64,000 nt of DNA, from NCBI GenBank assembly GCA_023388965.1, contig JAEWFF010000004.1:134784-198783 (forward strand), given 5' to 3'. How positions within the stretch are numbered: position 1 is the first letter of the stretch; each line of letters opens with the position of its first letter. The position numbers and the translations under genes were made by a program. Of the stretch, positions 51,514 through 60,322 are shown one piece after another. The notes below the pieces were generated by a model. It made no database searches, had not been told where the DNA came from, and saw only the letters and a program-made list of their open reading frames with translations. The stretch comes from Pseudomonadota bacterium. GTDB taxonomy: Bacteria; Pseudomonadota; Alphaproteobacteria; Rhizobiales; Methylopilaceae.

Positions 51514-53057
51514 CACGCAAACAGCCCGTGCATGAACCAGCGCGGCGCGCTTTGCCCGTACAGGCCCTCGCGATAGAGCCAGAAGCGGCGGCCCTCGCGG
51601 TCCTCGACGCGGAAATAATCGCGCTCCGGCATATCGCGCCGCCACCATTCGTCGGCGATGCGCTCCGGCCCCTCGGCGCGCGCGACTTCGTGCATCACCC
51701 GCCGCCAGCGGAAGCGCACGGGCGGCCCGTCCGGGATTTCGGACAATGTGTCCTCGACCGGTTCCGGCGGATCGAACAGGCTGACGGGACGAAGCGGCGG
51801 ATCGCCCCGCGCGCCATGCGGCCATGGCCCGTCCCATGCGGCGGGGGAGATCGCGGGCACGATGCGCGCGGCGCGTTCGGGCAGATGGCTGTCCTGCGCC
51901 ACGAACCGCACGATGCGCGACGGGCCGAAACGCGCACCGAGGCGGTCGATCAGCCCGGCGACCTCTTCCTCGTCATTGGCGCGCCCGTCGAGGCCGGACT
52001 GGGCCGGCAGGACAGTCTGCGCGCGCAGCACGGACAGGCGGATCATGTCGAAGCCGAAACCGGGATCGACCGGATCGGCCAAAGCGTCGAGCTTTTCGGA
52101 AAACAGTCTGACGATGGTCTTCGGCTCGCGCAGCGGACGCCCGGACATGACGTCAATACGGCGCACCGCGCCGTCCGCACGGAAGAAGCTAGCCTCGAAC
52201 AGGCGCCCGCCCTGCCCGGCATCGCCCAGCACGCCGGCAAGATCGCCAGCAAGGTCTGAAAGGGTCGCGGAAACATCCTCGGCCCGTCCGATGGGTTCGG
52301 CGAAGCGGCGCTCGGCAGAAAAATCCGGCAAAGGGCGGCGCGGTGAAAGAGGATGATCGACCTCGCCCAGAGTGCGGGCGAGACGGTCCAGAACCTCACC
52401 GCCGAAACGCGCCGCAAGGGGCGCGCGCGGCCGCTCGGCAAGATCGGCGATGCGCTTCAGCCCGGCGCGCGCGAGCGCGGTGACGCGTTCGGGATCGAGA
52501 CCGAGGGCGGCAATGGGCAGCGGTCGCACGGCATCGGCATCCCCGCCGGGCCTGACGACGCCGCCCTCGGCATAACGCGCGAGCGCGTACGCAGCATCGG
52601 GTGTTCCGGCAATCGCACAGCGCACGAAAAAGCCCATCGCGCCGAGGCGGCGCATGATGTCATGACGCAGAATGGGCTCGCCGCCGAACAGATGGGTGCA
52701 GCCGGTGATGTCGAGCACGAGGCCGTCCGCCCCTTCCACGCCAACAAAAGGCGTATAGCGGTCGCACCAGTCCGCGATGCGCGCGAGCAGAGCAGCATCC
52801 GCGTCCACATCCTCCTCCGCAATGGCAAGATCGGGAACGCGCGCCCGCGCATCGGCGAGCGTGAGGCCCGGCTGAAGGCCGAGCGCCAGCGCGCGGCGGT
52901 CGATATGCGCAAGCCGCAGCGCGCTCTTGACCTTCGCGACGATGACGAGCGGCTTTTCAACCGGCGCGCCGGAGCCGCATGCGATTCGATGCAGCCGGTC
53001 GGCGGGCAGGAAGGGCAGGAACAGGCTCAGATAGCGGCGCACGGAAGATGTTGTCAT
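51513..53057 (-). CDS. imuB: ImuB, Y-family-like protein of the SOS mutasome
   Basis: 514-aa inactive Y-family polymerase relative that links DnaE2 to the beta clamp. It opens RRYLSLFLPFLPADRLHR, with SALRLAHIDRRALALGLQPGLTLADARAR in the palm/fingers region. The acidic catalytic residues of true Y-family polymerases are not evident, as expected for ImuB. The C-terminus has a conserved W-x-R pair region (RYFRVED-like ERDYFRVEDREGRRFWLYREGLY). ATG 53057; overlaps imuA by 101 bp. Confidence 0.92.
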   Translation of the reverse strand: MTTSSVRRYLSLFLPFLPADRLHRIACGSGAPVEKPLVIVAKVKSALRLAHIDRRALALGLQPGLTLADARARVPDLAIAEEDVDADAALLARIADWCDRYTPFVGVEGADGLVLDITGCTHLFGGEPILRHDIMRRLGAMGFFVRCAIAGTPDAAYALARYAEGGVVRPGGDADAVRPLPIAALGLDPERVTALARAGLKRIADLAERPRAPLAARFGGEVLDRLARTLGEVDHPLSPRRPLPDFSAERRFAEPIGRAEDVSATLSDLAGDLAGVLGDAGQGGRLFEASFFRADGAVRRIDVMSGRPLREPKTIVRLFSEKLDALADPVDPGFGFDMIRLSVLRAQTVLPAQSGLDGRANDEEEVAGLIDRLGARFGPSRIVRFVAQDSHLPERAARIVPAISPAAWDGPWPHGARGDPPLRPVSLFDPPEPVEDTLSEIPDGPPVRFRWRRVMHEVARAEGPERIADEWWRRDMPERDYFRVEDREGRRFWLYREGLYGQSAPRWFMHGLFA

Positions 53058-53748
53058 GACAATCCCACTCAAGACACAGACGCCGTGGTGCAAGGCCGGC
53101 GCGATGGCGCATCAGTTCGACCTCGAACATGGGAGCGCCGGGGGCGTTCGCGGCCAGGGCTCGCGAGGGCGCGGCGCGCACGCGCCAGCGGCTGAAGGCG
53201 GCGCTCGGCACGGGCGTGGCGGCGACGCGGATGAGAAAGGCCGTCGTCGCCGCCATTTCCGCCGCGCGGGCGAGACGCCGCGTCGCCGTCAGATCGAGCG
53301 GTTTCGGCTCGCCCCAGATGTCGATGACGACCGCGCCGAGCGCGGCGCAGCGCAGGGCCTCGTTCGCGGCGCGCAGTACGGACAAAGGATCGCGCACACG
53401 CACGAGAATGATCGCCGACGGATCGGCACCCAGTTCGGCGATGCCCGGCGGATAGAGCGCGCCCGTCTCGCGCGTCGCCATGTCCTGCCGCACCCAGACC
53501 AGTTTGCGCCCCGGATCTAGGGCGCGGCGCGCAAGCGCGAGCGTGAAGGCCGTGGCCGCCAGTGCATCGCGCCCCTCGGCGGCCAGAACCTCATGGAGCG
53601 CGGCACGCGGCAGCCCTCCGCCCAGATCGCGGTCGAATTCGGGAGGGCCGAGCGGAATGGGCGGCGGGCGTTCCGAAAAGCCGGCGTCCCTGGCTTCGAT
53701 GGCGGCGAGATGCCGCCTGAGCCGGGCAAGCCTGTCGGCGTCTGGCAT
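52957..53748 (-). CDS. imuA: ImuA, RecA-like SOS mutasome protein
   Basis: 263-aa RecA/SulA-like protein, first gene of the imuA-imuB-dnaE2 cassette, needed for damage-induced mutagenesis. The N-terminal ADRLARLRRHLAAIEARD and the core GGGLPRAALHEVLAAEGRDALAA, LVWVRQDMATRETGALY and RWRVRAAPS segments match ImuA. ATG 53748 is preceded within 7 bp by a LexA box. The end overlaps the start of imuB by 101 bp, an unusually long overlap but both frames keep family-like sequence across it. Confidence 0.88.
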   Translation of the reverse strand: MPDADRLARLRRHLAAIEARDAGFSERPPPIPLGPPEFDRDLGGGLPRAALHEVLAAEGRDALAATAFTLALARRALDPGRKLVWVRQDMATRETGALYPPGIAELGADPSAIILVRVRDPLSVLRAANEALRCAALGAVVIDIWGEPKPLDLTATRRLARAAEMAATTAFLIRVAATPVPSAAFSRWRVRAAPSRALAANAPGAPMFEVELMRHRAGLAPRRLCLEWDCHDNIFRAPLSEPVPALPARRPAASNRMRLRRAG

Positions 53749-53754
53749 GAGAAT

Positions 53755-53769
53755 GTTCCTGCTTTGTTC
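53755..53769 (-). promoter_or_regulatory. LexA (SOS) box of the imuA-imuB-dnaE2 operon
   Basis: GTTC-CTGCTTT-GTTC is an exact match to the alphaproteobacterial LexA direct repeat GTTC-N7-GTTC. It sits 6 bp upstream of the imuA ATG, so LexA would cover the promoter or ribosome-binding region. Confidence 0.85.
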
Positions 53770-53850
53770 CGATATTGACTCAAGGCAACCGGGAGTCAAG
53801 CAAGCACATGCTAATGTGCCAGCGCGCCTGCCCTGCCGGAGAAGCGGAAC

Positions 53851-54750
53851 TTGATCGACAAACTGGAATTCCTCCTCGCCCTTGCCCGAGAGCGCCATTT
53901 TGGCCGTGCGGCCGAAGTCTGCGGCGTCACTCAGCCCACCCTTTCGGCCGGGCTGAAACAGATGGAGGACATGCTGGGCGTGCGCCTGGTCGACCGCGGA
54001 TCGCGCTTTCAGGGCTTCACCGCTGAGGGCGAGCGCGTGCTGGACTGGGCACGGCGGATCGTCGGCGACAGCCGCGCCATGCGCGAGGAGATCAACGCCC
54101 TCAAAAAAGGCCTGTCCGGCCATCTCCGGATCGCCGCCATTCCGACGGCTCTGGCCATGGTGGCAGCGCTGACGACGCCGTTTCGCGCCCGTCACCCGAA
54201 TGTGAACTTCACCATCGTCTCGCGGACCTCGATCTCCATCCTGACCCAGATCGAGAATCTCGATGTCGATGTCGGCATCACCTATACCGGCAATGAGCCC
54301 TTGGGCCGGGTGAAGAGCTTCCCCCTCTATAAAGAGGAGTATCTGCTGCTGACGCCGCGCAACGGCCCCATGGCCAAAAAGCAGAAGGCGAGCTGGCACG
54401 AAGCCACCCAATTGCCACTCTGCCTGATGTCACCCGACATGCAGAACCGCCGGATCATCGACCGGCTTCTGACCCAGGCCGGAGAGCCCATGGCCCCGAC
54501 CATGGAATCGGATTCCGCGACCGCCCTGGTGGCCCATGTGCAATCGGGGGGCTGGTCTTCGATCGTACCACGCCAGTTTGCCACCCTGTTCGACATGTCG
54601 AATGTGATGACCCTGCCGCTCGCCGAACCGGAAGCCTCTCAGGACGTTGGTATAGTGGTCATCGAGCGCGATCCGCTGACGCCCTTGATCGCTGCCTTTG
54701 TCAGCGATGCGCGCCTTCTTGCCCCCGCGATCGCGGCGGCGAAGGGCTAA
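53851..54750 (+). CDS. LysR-family regulator, probable regulator of the fds operon
   Basis: 299-aa LysR-type regulator: winged HTH at residues 1-60 (LEFLLALARERHFGRAAEVCGVTQPTLSAGLKQ is the core) and periplasmic-binding-like effector domain. The start is TTG 53851 with GGAG 9 nt upstream. It is transcribed toward fdsG and sits 98 bp from it, with a perfect palindrome between. LysR regulators (FdsR) in this position control NAD-dependent formate dehydrogenase in Cupriavidus and relatives; assignment here rests on that context. Confidence 0.85.
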   Translation: MIDKLEFLLALARERHFGRAAEVCGVTQPTLSAGLKQMEDMLGVRLVDRGSRFQGFTAEGERVLDWARRIVGDSRAMREEINALKKGLSGHLRIAAIPTALAMVAALTTPFRARHPNVNFTIVSRTSISILTQIENLDVDVGITYTGNEPLGRVKSFPLYKEEYLLLTPRNGPMAKKQKASWHEATQLPLCLMSPDMQNRRIIDRLLTQAGEPMAPTMESDSATALVAHVQSGGWSSIVPRQFATLFDMSNVMTLPLAEPEASQDVGIVVIERDPLTPLIAAFVSDARLLAPAIAAAKG

Positions 54751-54771
54751 ACGATAGAGAAACTCTATCGT
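54751..54771. promoter_or_regulatory. Perfect palindrome between the LysR gene and fdsG
   Basis: Arms ACGATAGAG and CTCTATCGT around AAA, starting at the base after the LysR stop codon. The ATAGAG-AAA-CTCTAT core fits a LysR T-N11-A operator. A short stem with no U-run makes a terminator less likely. A second small hairpin GCTCCA/TGGAGC lies at 54808-54824 in the fdsG leader. Confidence 0.5.
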
Positions 54772-54848
54772 AGAACGAGACCGCTTTATTGAACTCTTCT
54801 AAAAGAAGCTCCATTGTTTGGAGCAGATCAAAAGAGTCAGGAACTGCG

Positions 54849-55322
54849 ATGTCTCAGTACGAACCGTGGTCCGCCGAGAGAGCGGCCACCATTCTCGCGG
54901 AATTCAAGGGTGTGGACGGCGCCACACTGCCAATTCTGCATGAGATCCAGCATGCTTTCGGGTTCATTCCGAATGCCGTGATTCCGATGATCGCGGATTT
55001 CCTGAATCTTTCCCGTGCCGAAGTCTTCGGAACGGTCACGTTCTATCACGAGTTCCGGCGCGAGCTTCCGGGTCGCCACGTCATCAAGATCTGTCAGGCC
55101 GAGGCCTGCCAGTCAAACGGCGTCGACGCCCTGACGGCACATGCCGAAAAACGCCTTGGCGTGAAACTCGGTGAAACCACGGCGGATCGCCGTGTCACCA
55201 TTGAACCTATCTATTGCCTTGGACTGTGCGCCACCGGCCCATCCTGTCAGGTCGATGACCGCATGGTCGGCCGGCTGACCGAGGAGAAGCTCGACAAGAT
55301 CCTCACGGAGGCCCAGGCATGA
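54849..55322 (+). CDS. fdsG: Formate dehydrogenase gamma subunit (NuoE-like)
   Basis: 157-aa [2Fe-2S] subunit of soluble NAD-dependent molybdenum formate dehydrogenase. Cluster ligands C82, C87 (ICQAEACQ) and C123, C127 (YCLGLCATGP) match the thioredoxin-like 24-kDa subunit of complex I. ATG 54849 with AGGA upstream; the frame extends to 54789 but the family N-terminus favours 54849. It overlaps fdsB by 4 bp (ATGA). Confidence 0.92.
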   Translation: MSQYEPWSAERAATILAEFKGVDGATLPILHEIQHAFGFIPNAVIPMIADFLNLSRAEVFGTVTFYHEFRRELPGRHVIKICQAEACQSNGVDALTAHAEKRLGVKLGETTADRRVTIEPIYCLGLCATGPSCQVDDRMVGRLTEEKLDKILTEAQA

Positions 55323-56887
55323 GCAAGGACGCGATCAAGATCTACGTCCCCATCGATGTCGCGGCGCTTGCCTGCGGCGCCGACGAAGTGGCGCTTGCAA
55401 TCCAGACCGAGGCGCTGAAGCGCGGCCTGCCGGTGCAGCTCATCCGCAACGGCTCGCGCGGCCTGCTGTGGCTTGAACCCATGGTCGAGGTGGAAACACC
55501 GGACGGCCGCGTGGCCTATGGGCCGGTCGAAGAGACCGATGTCCCCGCGCTGTTCGACGACGGCTTCCATGAGGGCAAGGGCAAGCACAGGCTCCATATC
55601 GGCCTGATCGAGGAACACCCCTATCTCAAGAAGCAGCAGCGCCTCACCTTCGCGCGCTGCGGCATCACCGATCCGCGTTCGCTCGAGGCCTACAGGGCGC
55701 TCGGCGGCTATAAGGGCCTCGAAAAGGCGATCTTGCTCGGCCCTAAGGAGACGGTCGAGGAAGTCTTCAATTCGGGCCTGCGCGGCCGCGGCGGCGCCGG
55801 TTTCCCGACCGGCATCAAATGGCGCACGGTGGCGGCGGCCCAGGCCGACCGTAAATACGTCGTCATCAATGCCGACGAGGGCGATTCAGGCACGTTCTCG
55901 GACCGCATGATCATGGAGGGCGACCCCTTCGTGCTCATCGAGGGCATGACGATCTCCGGCATGGCCGTGGGCGCGACCTACGGCTACATCTATCTGCGTT
56001 CCGAATATCCGCACGCCCAGAAGGCCCTGAACGACGCGATCGCGATTGCGCGCAAGGCCGGCCTGCTCGGCAAGAACGTCATGGGCTCGCCCTATGAGTT
56101 CGACATGGAAGTACGCATGGGCGCAGGCGCCTATGTCTGCGGCGAGGAGACCTCGCTCCTGGAATCGCTGGAAGGCAAGCGCGGCCTCGTCCGCGCCAAG
56201 CCGCCGCTTCCGGCCCTTGTCGGCGCCTTCGGCAAGCCGACCGTCATAAACAATGTGATGTCGACGGCCTCGGTGCCGATCATCCTGGCCGAGGGCGGCA
56301 AATATTACGCCGATTTCGGCATGGGCCGCTCGCGCGGCACGATGCCGGTCCAGCTCGCGGGCAATCTGAAATATGGCGGCCTGGTCGAGATCGCCTTCGG
56401 CTGCACGCTCGGCTCGCTAGTCAATGATTTCGGCGGCGGCACGGCTTCGGGCCGTCCGGCGCGCGCGGTCCAGGTCGGCGGCCCGCTGGGCGCCTATGTG
56501 CCGGTCCACCAGTGGGACACGCTGTTCGACTACGAAGAGTTCGCCAAGATCGGCGCCGGCGTCGGCCATGGCGGCATTGTATTGTTCGATGACACTGTCG
56601 ATATGTGGAAGATGGCACGGTTCGCGATGGAGTTCTGCGCCATCGAAAGCTGCGGCAAGTGCACGCCATGCCGGATCGGATCGATCCGCGGCGGCGAGAC
56701 CTTCGACAAGATCCGGGCCGGTATCGAGGTCGACAAGAACATCGCGCTTATCTGGGACCTCTGCGAGACGATGCGTCTCGGCTCCCTCTGCGCCCTGGGC
56801 GGCATGACGCCCTACCCGGTCGAAAGCGCGCTCAAACATTTCCCTGAAGACTTCGGACCCCGTCCGTCGCTTCAGGCCGCGGAATAA
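55319..56887 (+). CDS. fdsB: Formate dehydrogenase beta subunit (NuoF-like, FMN/NADH)
   Basis: 522-aa diaphorase subunit passing electrons to NAD. An N-terminal thioredoxin-like domain (about residues 1-110) is fused to the NuoF-like part: FMN/NADH-binding GRGGAGFPTGIKW and YVVINADEGDSGTF, and a [4Fe-4S] cluster at C445, C448, C451 (ESCGKCTPCRIG) and C491 (LCALGG). Translational coupling to fdsG; fdsA starts 13 bp later. Confidence 0.93.
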   Translation: MSKDAIKIYVPIDVAALACGADEVALAIQTEALKRGLPVQLIRNGSRGLLWLEPMVEVETPDGRVAYGPVEETDVPALFDDGFHEGKGKHRLHIGLIEEHPYLKKQQRLTFARCGITDPRSLEAYRALGGYKGLEKAILLGPKETVEEVFNSGLRGRGGAGFPTGIKWRTVAAAQADRKYVVINADEGDSGTFSDRMIMEGDPFVLIEGMTISGMAVGATYGYIYLRSEYPHAQKALNDAIAIARKAGLLGKNVMGSPYEFDMEVRMGAGAYVCGEETSLLESLEGKRGLVRAKPPLPALVGAFGKPTVINNVMSTASVPIILAEGGKYYADFGMGRSRGTMPVQLAGNLKYGGLVEIAFGCTLGSLVNDFGGGTASGRPARAVQVGGPLGAYVPVHQWDTLFDYEEFAKIGAGVGHGGIVLFDDTVDMWKMARFAMEFCAIESCGKCTPCRIGSIRGGETFDKIRAGIEVDKNIALIWDLCETMRLGSLCALGGMTPYPVESALKHFPEDFGPRPSLQAAE

Positions 56888-56900
56888 GGAGAGGAAGGCC

Positions 56901-59756
56901 ATGTCGCTCGTTGAGGAAATCGACTACGGCACGCCCCGGTCAAAGTCCGAAAACATGGTCACGTTGACCATTGACGGCCTCGAGATCACGGTTCCCGAGG
57001 GTACGTCCATCATGCGCGCCGCCATGGAGGCGGGAACGCAGATTCCGAAACTCTGCGCCACCGACATGCTGGAGAGCTTCGGCTCCTGCCGCCTCTGCCT
57101 CGTTGAAATCGAAGGCCGTGCCGGCACGCCGGCATCGTGCACGACGCCGGTCGCTCCCGGCATCAACGTCATTACGATGTCCGACCGCCTCCACCGCCTG
57201 CGCAAGGGCGTGATGGAGCTTTACATCTCGGACCATCCGCTGGACTGCCTGACCTGCTCTGCCAATGGCGATTGCGAGCTTCAGGACATGGCCGGCGCGG
57301 TCGGCCTGCGCGATGTGCGCTTCGGCATGGATGGCTACAGCCATTTCGACAGGAATTCCGACCAGTGGATGGATAACGACGAGTCGAACCCGTACTTCAC
57401 GTACGAGCCCTCGAAGTGCATCGTCTGCAACCGCTGCGTCCGCGCCTGCGAGGAGGTGCAGGGCACGTTCGCGCTGACGATTTCCGGTCGCGGCTTCGAT
57501 TCCCGCGTTTCGCCCGGCATGCAGGAGCCTTTCCTGCAGTCCGAATGCGTCTCCTGCGGCGCCTGCGTACAGGCCTGCCCCACCGCCACGCTGAACGAGA
57601 AGGCCGTCATCGAGATCGGCACGCCGGAGCATTCCGTCGTGACGACCTGCGCCTATTGCGGCGTCGGCTGTGCCTTCAAGGCGGAAATGTCCGGCTCCAA
57701 GCTGGTGCGCATGGTTCCGTGGAAGGACGGCAAGGCCAATGAGGGCCATTCCTGCGTGAAGGGCCGTTTCGCATTCGGCTATTCGACGCACAAGGACCGC
57801 ATCCTGAAGCCGATGATCCGCGCCAAGATCACCGATCCCTGGAAGGAAGTGTCCTGGGAAGAGGCGATCAACCACGCGGCTTCCGAGTTCAAGCGCATCC
57901 AGGCGAAGTATGGCCGCGACTCGGTCGGCGGCATCACCTCCTCGCGCTGCACGAACGAAGAGACCTATCTCGTTCAGAAGCTCATCCGCGCGGCGTTCGG
58001 CAACAACAATGTCGACACCTGCGCCCGCGTCTGCCATTCGCCGACGGGCTACGGCCTGAACGTGACGCTCGGCACCTCGGCCGGCACGCAGGACTTCAAA
58101 TCGGTCGAAGAGGCCGACGTCATCATGGTGATCGGCGCCAACCCGACCGACGGCCATCCCGTGTTCGGTTCGCGCATGAAGCATCGCCTGCGCCAGGGCG
58201 CGAAGCTGATCGTCGCCGATCCGCGCCGCATCGATCTCGTGAAGTCGCCGCACGTCCAGGCCGACTATCACCTGCAGCTGAAGCCCGGCACCAATGTCGC
58301 CTTCATCAACGCGATGGCCCACGTCATCGTGACGGAAGGCCTGATCGATGAAGCTTACGTGCGCGAGCGCTGCGAGCTCCCCGATTTCGAAAGCTGGGCG
58401 CGTTTCATCGCCGACGAGAAGCACTCGCCGGAAAGCGTCGAGCAATACACCGGCGTGCCGGCGGATCAGATCCGCGGCGCGGCCCGTCTGTACGCGACCG
58501 GCGGCAACGCGGCCATCTATTACGGCCTCGGCGTCACCGAGCACTCGCAGGGCTCGACCATGGTCATGGGCATGGCGAACCTTGCCATGGTCACCGGCAA
58601 TATCGGCAAGGAAGGCGTGGGCGTGAACCCGCTGCGCGGCCAGAACAACGTTCAGGGCTCGTGCGATATGGGCTCGTTCCCGCACGAACTGCCGGGCTAT
58701 CGCCACGTTGCCGACGACGCCACCCGCGAAATGTTCGAAAGCCTGTGGGGCCGCACGCTCTCTGCGGAGCCCGGCCTGCGCATTCCGAACATGCTCGACG
58801 AGGCAGTCGGCGGCCGCTTCAAGGGCATCTACATCCAGGGCGAAGACATCGTTCAGTCCGACCCGAATGCCCAGCACGTCGCGGCCGGCCTGACGGCCAT
58901 GGAATGCGTGGTCGTGCAGGATCTGTTCATCTGCGAGACGGCGAAATACGCGCACGTCTTCCTGCCGGGCTCGTCCTTCCTCGAAAAGGACGGCACCTTC
59001 ACCAATGCCGAGCGCCGCATCAGCCGCGTTCGCCGGGTGATGGCGCCGATGGCGGGCTATGCGGACTGGGAAGTCACGATCATGCTCGCCAAGGCCCTCG
59101 GCTACGAGATGAGTTACGATCATCCGTCCGAGATCATGGACGAGATCGCGCGCCTGACGCCGACCTTCGCCAATGTCTCGTTCGACCTGCTCGACAAAAT
59201 GGGCTCGGTGCAGTGGCCGTGTAACGAAAAGGCCCCGCTCGGCACCCCGACCATGCACGTCGACCGCTTCGTGCGCGGCAAGGGCAAGTTCATGCTGACG
59301 GAATATGTCCCGACGGACGAGCGGACTTCGTCGAAGTTCCCGCTGATCCTGACGACGGGCCGTATCCTCGCCCATTACAATGTCGGCGCGCAGACACGCC
59401 GTACCGACAACGTGGCCTGGCATCCGGAAGACGTTCTGGAAATCCATCCGTTCGACGCGGAAAACCGCGGCCTGCGCGATGGCGACCTGATCGCGATCCA
59501 GAGCCGTGTCGGCGAGGTTTCGCTCCGTGCGAAGATCACCGAGCGCATGCAGCCGGGCGTGGTCTACACCACCTTCCATCACCCGGTGACGGGCGCGAAC
59601 GTGATCACGACCGATTACTCCGACTGGGCAACGAACTGCCCGGAGTACAAGGTCACCGCCGTTCAGGTCCGCAAGACCAACGGCCCGTCCTACTGGCAGG
59701 AGAAGTTCATGGAAGAGGACATCTCCCTGACCCGTATCCTGGACGCGGCGGAGTAA
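56901..59756 (+). CDS. fdsA: Formate dehydrogenase alpha subunit (Mo-bis-MGD)
   Basis: 951-aa catalytic subunit oxidising formate to CO2. The N-terminal NuoG-like region has a [2Fe-2S] site C52, C63, C66, C80, a His-liganded cluster H112, C116, C119, C125, and two ferredoxin-type sets (CIVCNRCVRAC and CVSCGACVQAC). The molybdopterin domain begins with CAYCGVGC. The Mo ligand is C378 followed by H379 (RVCHSPTGYG): cysteine, not selenocysteine. Length and layout equal FdsA/FdhF of Rhodobacter and Cupriavidus. RBS GGAGAGGAAGG upstream. Confidence 0.95.
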   Translation: MSLVEEIDYGTPRSKSENMVTLTIDGLEITVPEGTSIMRAAMEAGTQIPKLCATDMLESFGSCRLCLVEIEGRAGTPASCTTPVAPGINVITMSDRLHRLRKGVMELYISDHPLDCLTCSANGDCELQDMAGAVGLRDVRFGMDGYSHFDRNSDQWMDNDESNPYFTYEPSKCIVCNRCVRACEEVQGTFALTISGRGFDSRVSPGMQEPFLQSECVSCGACVQACPTATLNEKAVIEIGTPEHSVVTTCAYCGVGCAFKAEMSGSKLVRMVPWKDGKANEGHSCVKGRFAFGYSTHKDRILKPMIRAKITDPWKEVSWEEAINHAASEFKRIQAKYGRDSVGGITSSRCTNEETYLVQKLIRAAFGNNNVDTCARVCHSPTGYGLNVTLGTSAGTQDFKSVEEADVIMVIGANPTDGHPVFGSRMKHRLRQGAKLIVADPRRIDLVKSPHVQADYHLQLKPGTNVAFINAMAHVIVTEGLIDEAYVRERCELPDFESWARFIADEKHSPESVEQYTGVPADQIRGAARLYATGGNAAIYYGLGVTEHSQGSTMVMGMANLAMVTGNIGKEGVGVNPLRGQNNVQGSCDMGSFPHELPGYRHVADDATREMFESLWGRTLSAEPGLRIPNMLDEAVGGRFKGIYIQGEDIVQSDPNAQHVAAGLTAMECVVVQDLFICETAKYAHVFLPGSSFLEKDGTFTNAERRISRVRRVMAPMAGYADWEVTIMLAKALGYEMSYDHPSEIMDEIARLTPTFANVSFDLLDKMGSVQWPCNEKAPLGTPTMHVDRFVRGKGKFMLTEYVPTDERTSSKFPLILTTGRILAHYNVGAQTRRTDNVAWHPEDVLEIHPFDAENRGLRDGDLIAIQSRVGEVSLRAKITERMQPGVVYTTFHHPVTGANVITTDYSDWATNCPEYKVTAVQVRKTNGPSYWQEKFMEEDISLTRILDAAE

Positions 59757-59759
59757 GAG

Positions 59760-60047
59760 ATGGCGAGCAACAACATCAAGACCCTGGTTCGCATGGCGAA
59801 CCAGATCGCCAAGTTCTTCGAGCCCTATTCCGGCGAACAGGCGGTTTCGGGCGTGCAGAACCACATCAAGAAGTTCTGGTCTCCCGTGATGCGCCGCGAT
59901 CTTGCGGCACATATCGAGAAAGGCGGAGAAGGTGTAAGCCCTCCGGTGATGGAAGCCTTTCGACGCTTGGCGCAGGCGCCCAATCCGGCCCAGAAAGGTG
60001 TGCCGGACCCTGGCGTCCAGGGCGAGATGGCGAGCGACGCGGGCTGA
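59760..60047 (+). CDS. fdsD: Formate dehydrogenase delta subunit
   Basis: 95-aa small subunit required for assembly or stability of FdsABG. The sequence NIKTLVRMANQIAKFFEPYS and HIKKFWSPVMRRDLAAHI are the family hallmarks. The last 20-25 residues (NPAQKGVPDPGVQGEMASDAG) extend past the usual core. ATG 59760, GGAGTAAGAG just upstream, 3 bp after fdsA. Here fdsD precedes fdhD, whereas in Cupriavidus-type operons fdhD (fdsC) comes first. Confidence 0.85.
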   Translation: MASNNIKTLVRMANQIAKFFEPYSGEQAVSGVQNHIKKFWSPVMRRDLAAHIEKGGEGVSPPVMEAFRRLAQAPNPAQKGVPDPGVQGEMASDAG

Positions 60048-60064
60048 TCCGCAGCGGAGGCCGG

Positions 60065-60322
60065 ATGTCGGATTTCGACGATTGGGACAAGAACGAGCAG
60101 GGCCACCTTAAACTGTGGCCCTTTCTCGGTTTTTCGACTGCCGTGTTTGCCAATGAACGCGGCGGATTGCGGCTCGAAGTCGGCCAGCCGCCCAAGGCTG
60201 GGCAGCCGGTCGCGGCCGTACAGGTCGCTTTCAACGAGCATGAACTACGCACGCTTGCCGCCGCCCTGACCGATGTGGCTGACCGCCTGGCGGTGGCCAA
60301 GAAGGAGGTCGGCCATGCCTGA
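60065..60322 (+). CDS. 85-aa protein of unknown function in the fds operon
   Basis: Small acidic-to-neutral protein between fdsD and fdhD (17 bp after fdsD, 8-bp overlap with fdhD). It opens SDFDDWDKNEQGHLKLWPFLG, then a strand-rich middle (GLRLEVGQPPKAGQ) and a C-terminal helix (EHELRTLAAALTDVADRLAVA). I do not recognise the family. Its tight packing with both neighbours and a GGAGG-like box upstream argue that it is translated; a role in FDH maturation or cofactor delivery is only a guess from position. Confidence 0.65.
   Translation: MSDFDDWDKNEQGHLKLWPFLGFSTAVFANERGGLRLEVGQPPKAGQPVAAVQVAFNEHELRTLAAALTDVADRLAVAKKEVGHA

Noticed and set aside
52957..53057. imuA/imuB overlap as a frameshift or fusion
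   Set aside because: Both frames carry family-like sequence to their ends, and the ImuB N-terminus (RRYLSLFLPFL) is canonical, so a true 101-bp overlap is simpler.
58029..58037. Selenocysteine at the formate dehydrogenase active site
   Set aside because: The Mo ligand codon is TGC (Cys378), not TGA, and no in-frame TGA or SECIS-like hairpin is needed.
56940..59912. 990-codon minus-strand frame opposite fdsA
   Set aside because: Shadow of fdsA with repetitive composition; no recognisable motif.
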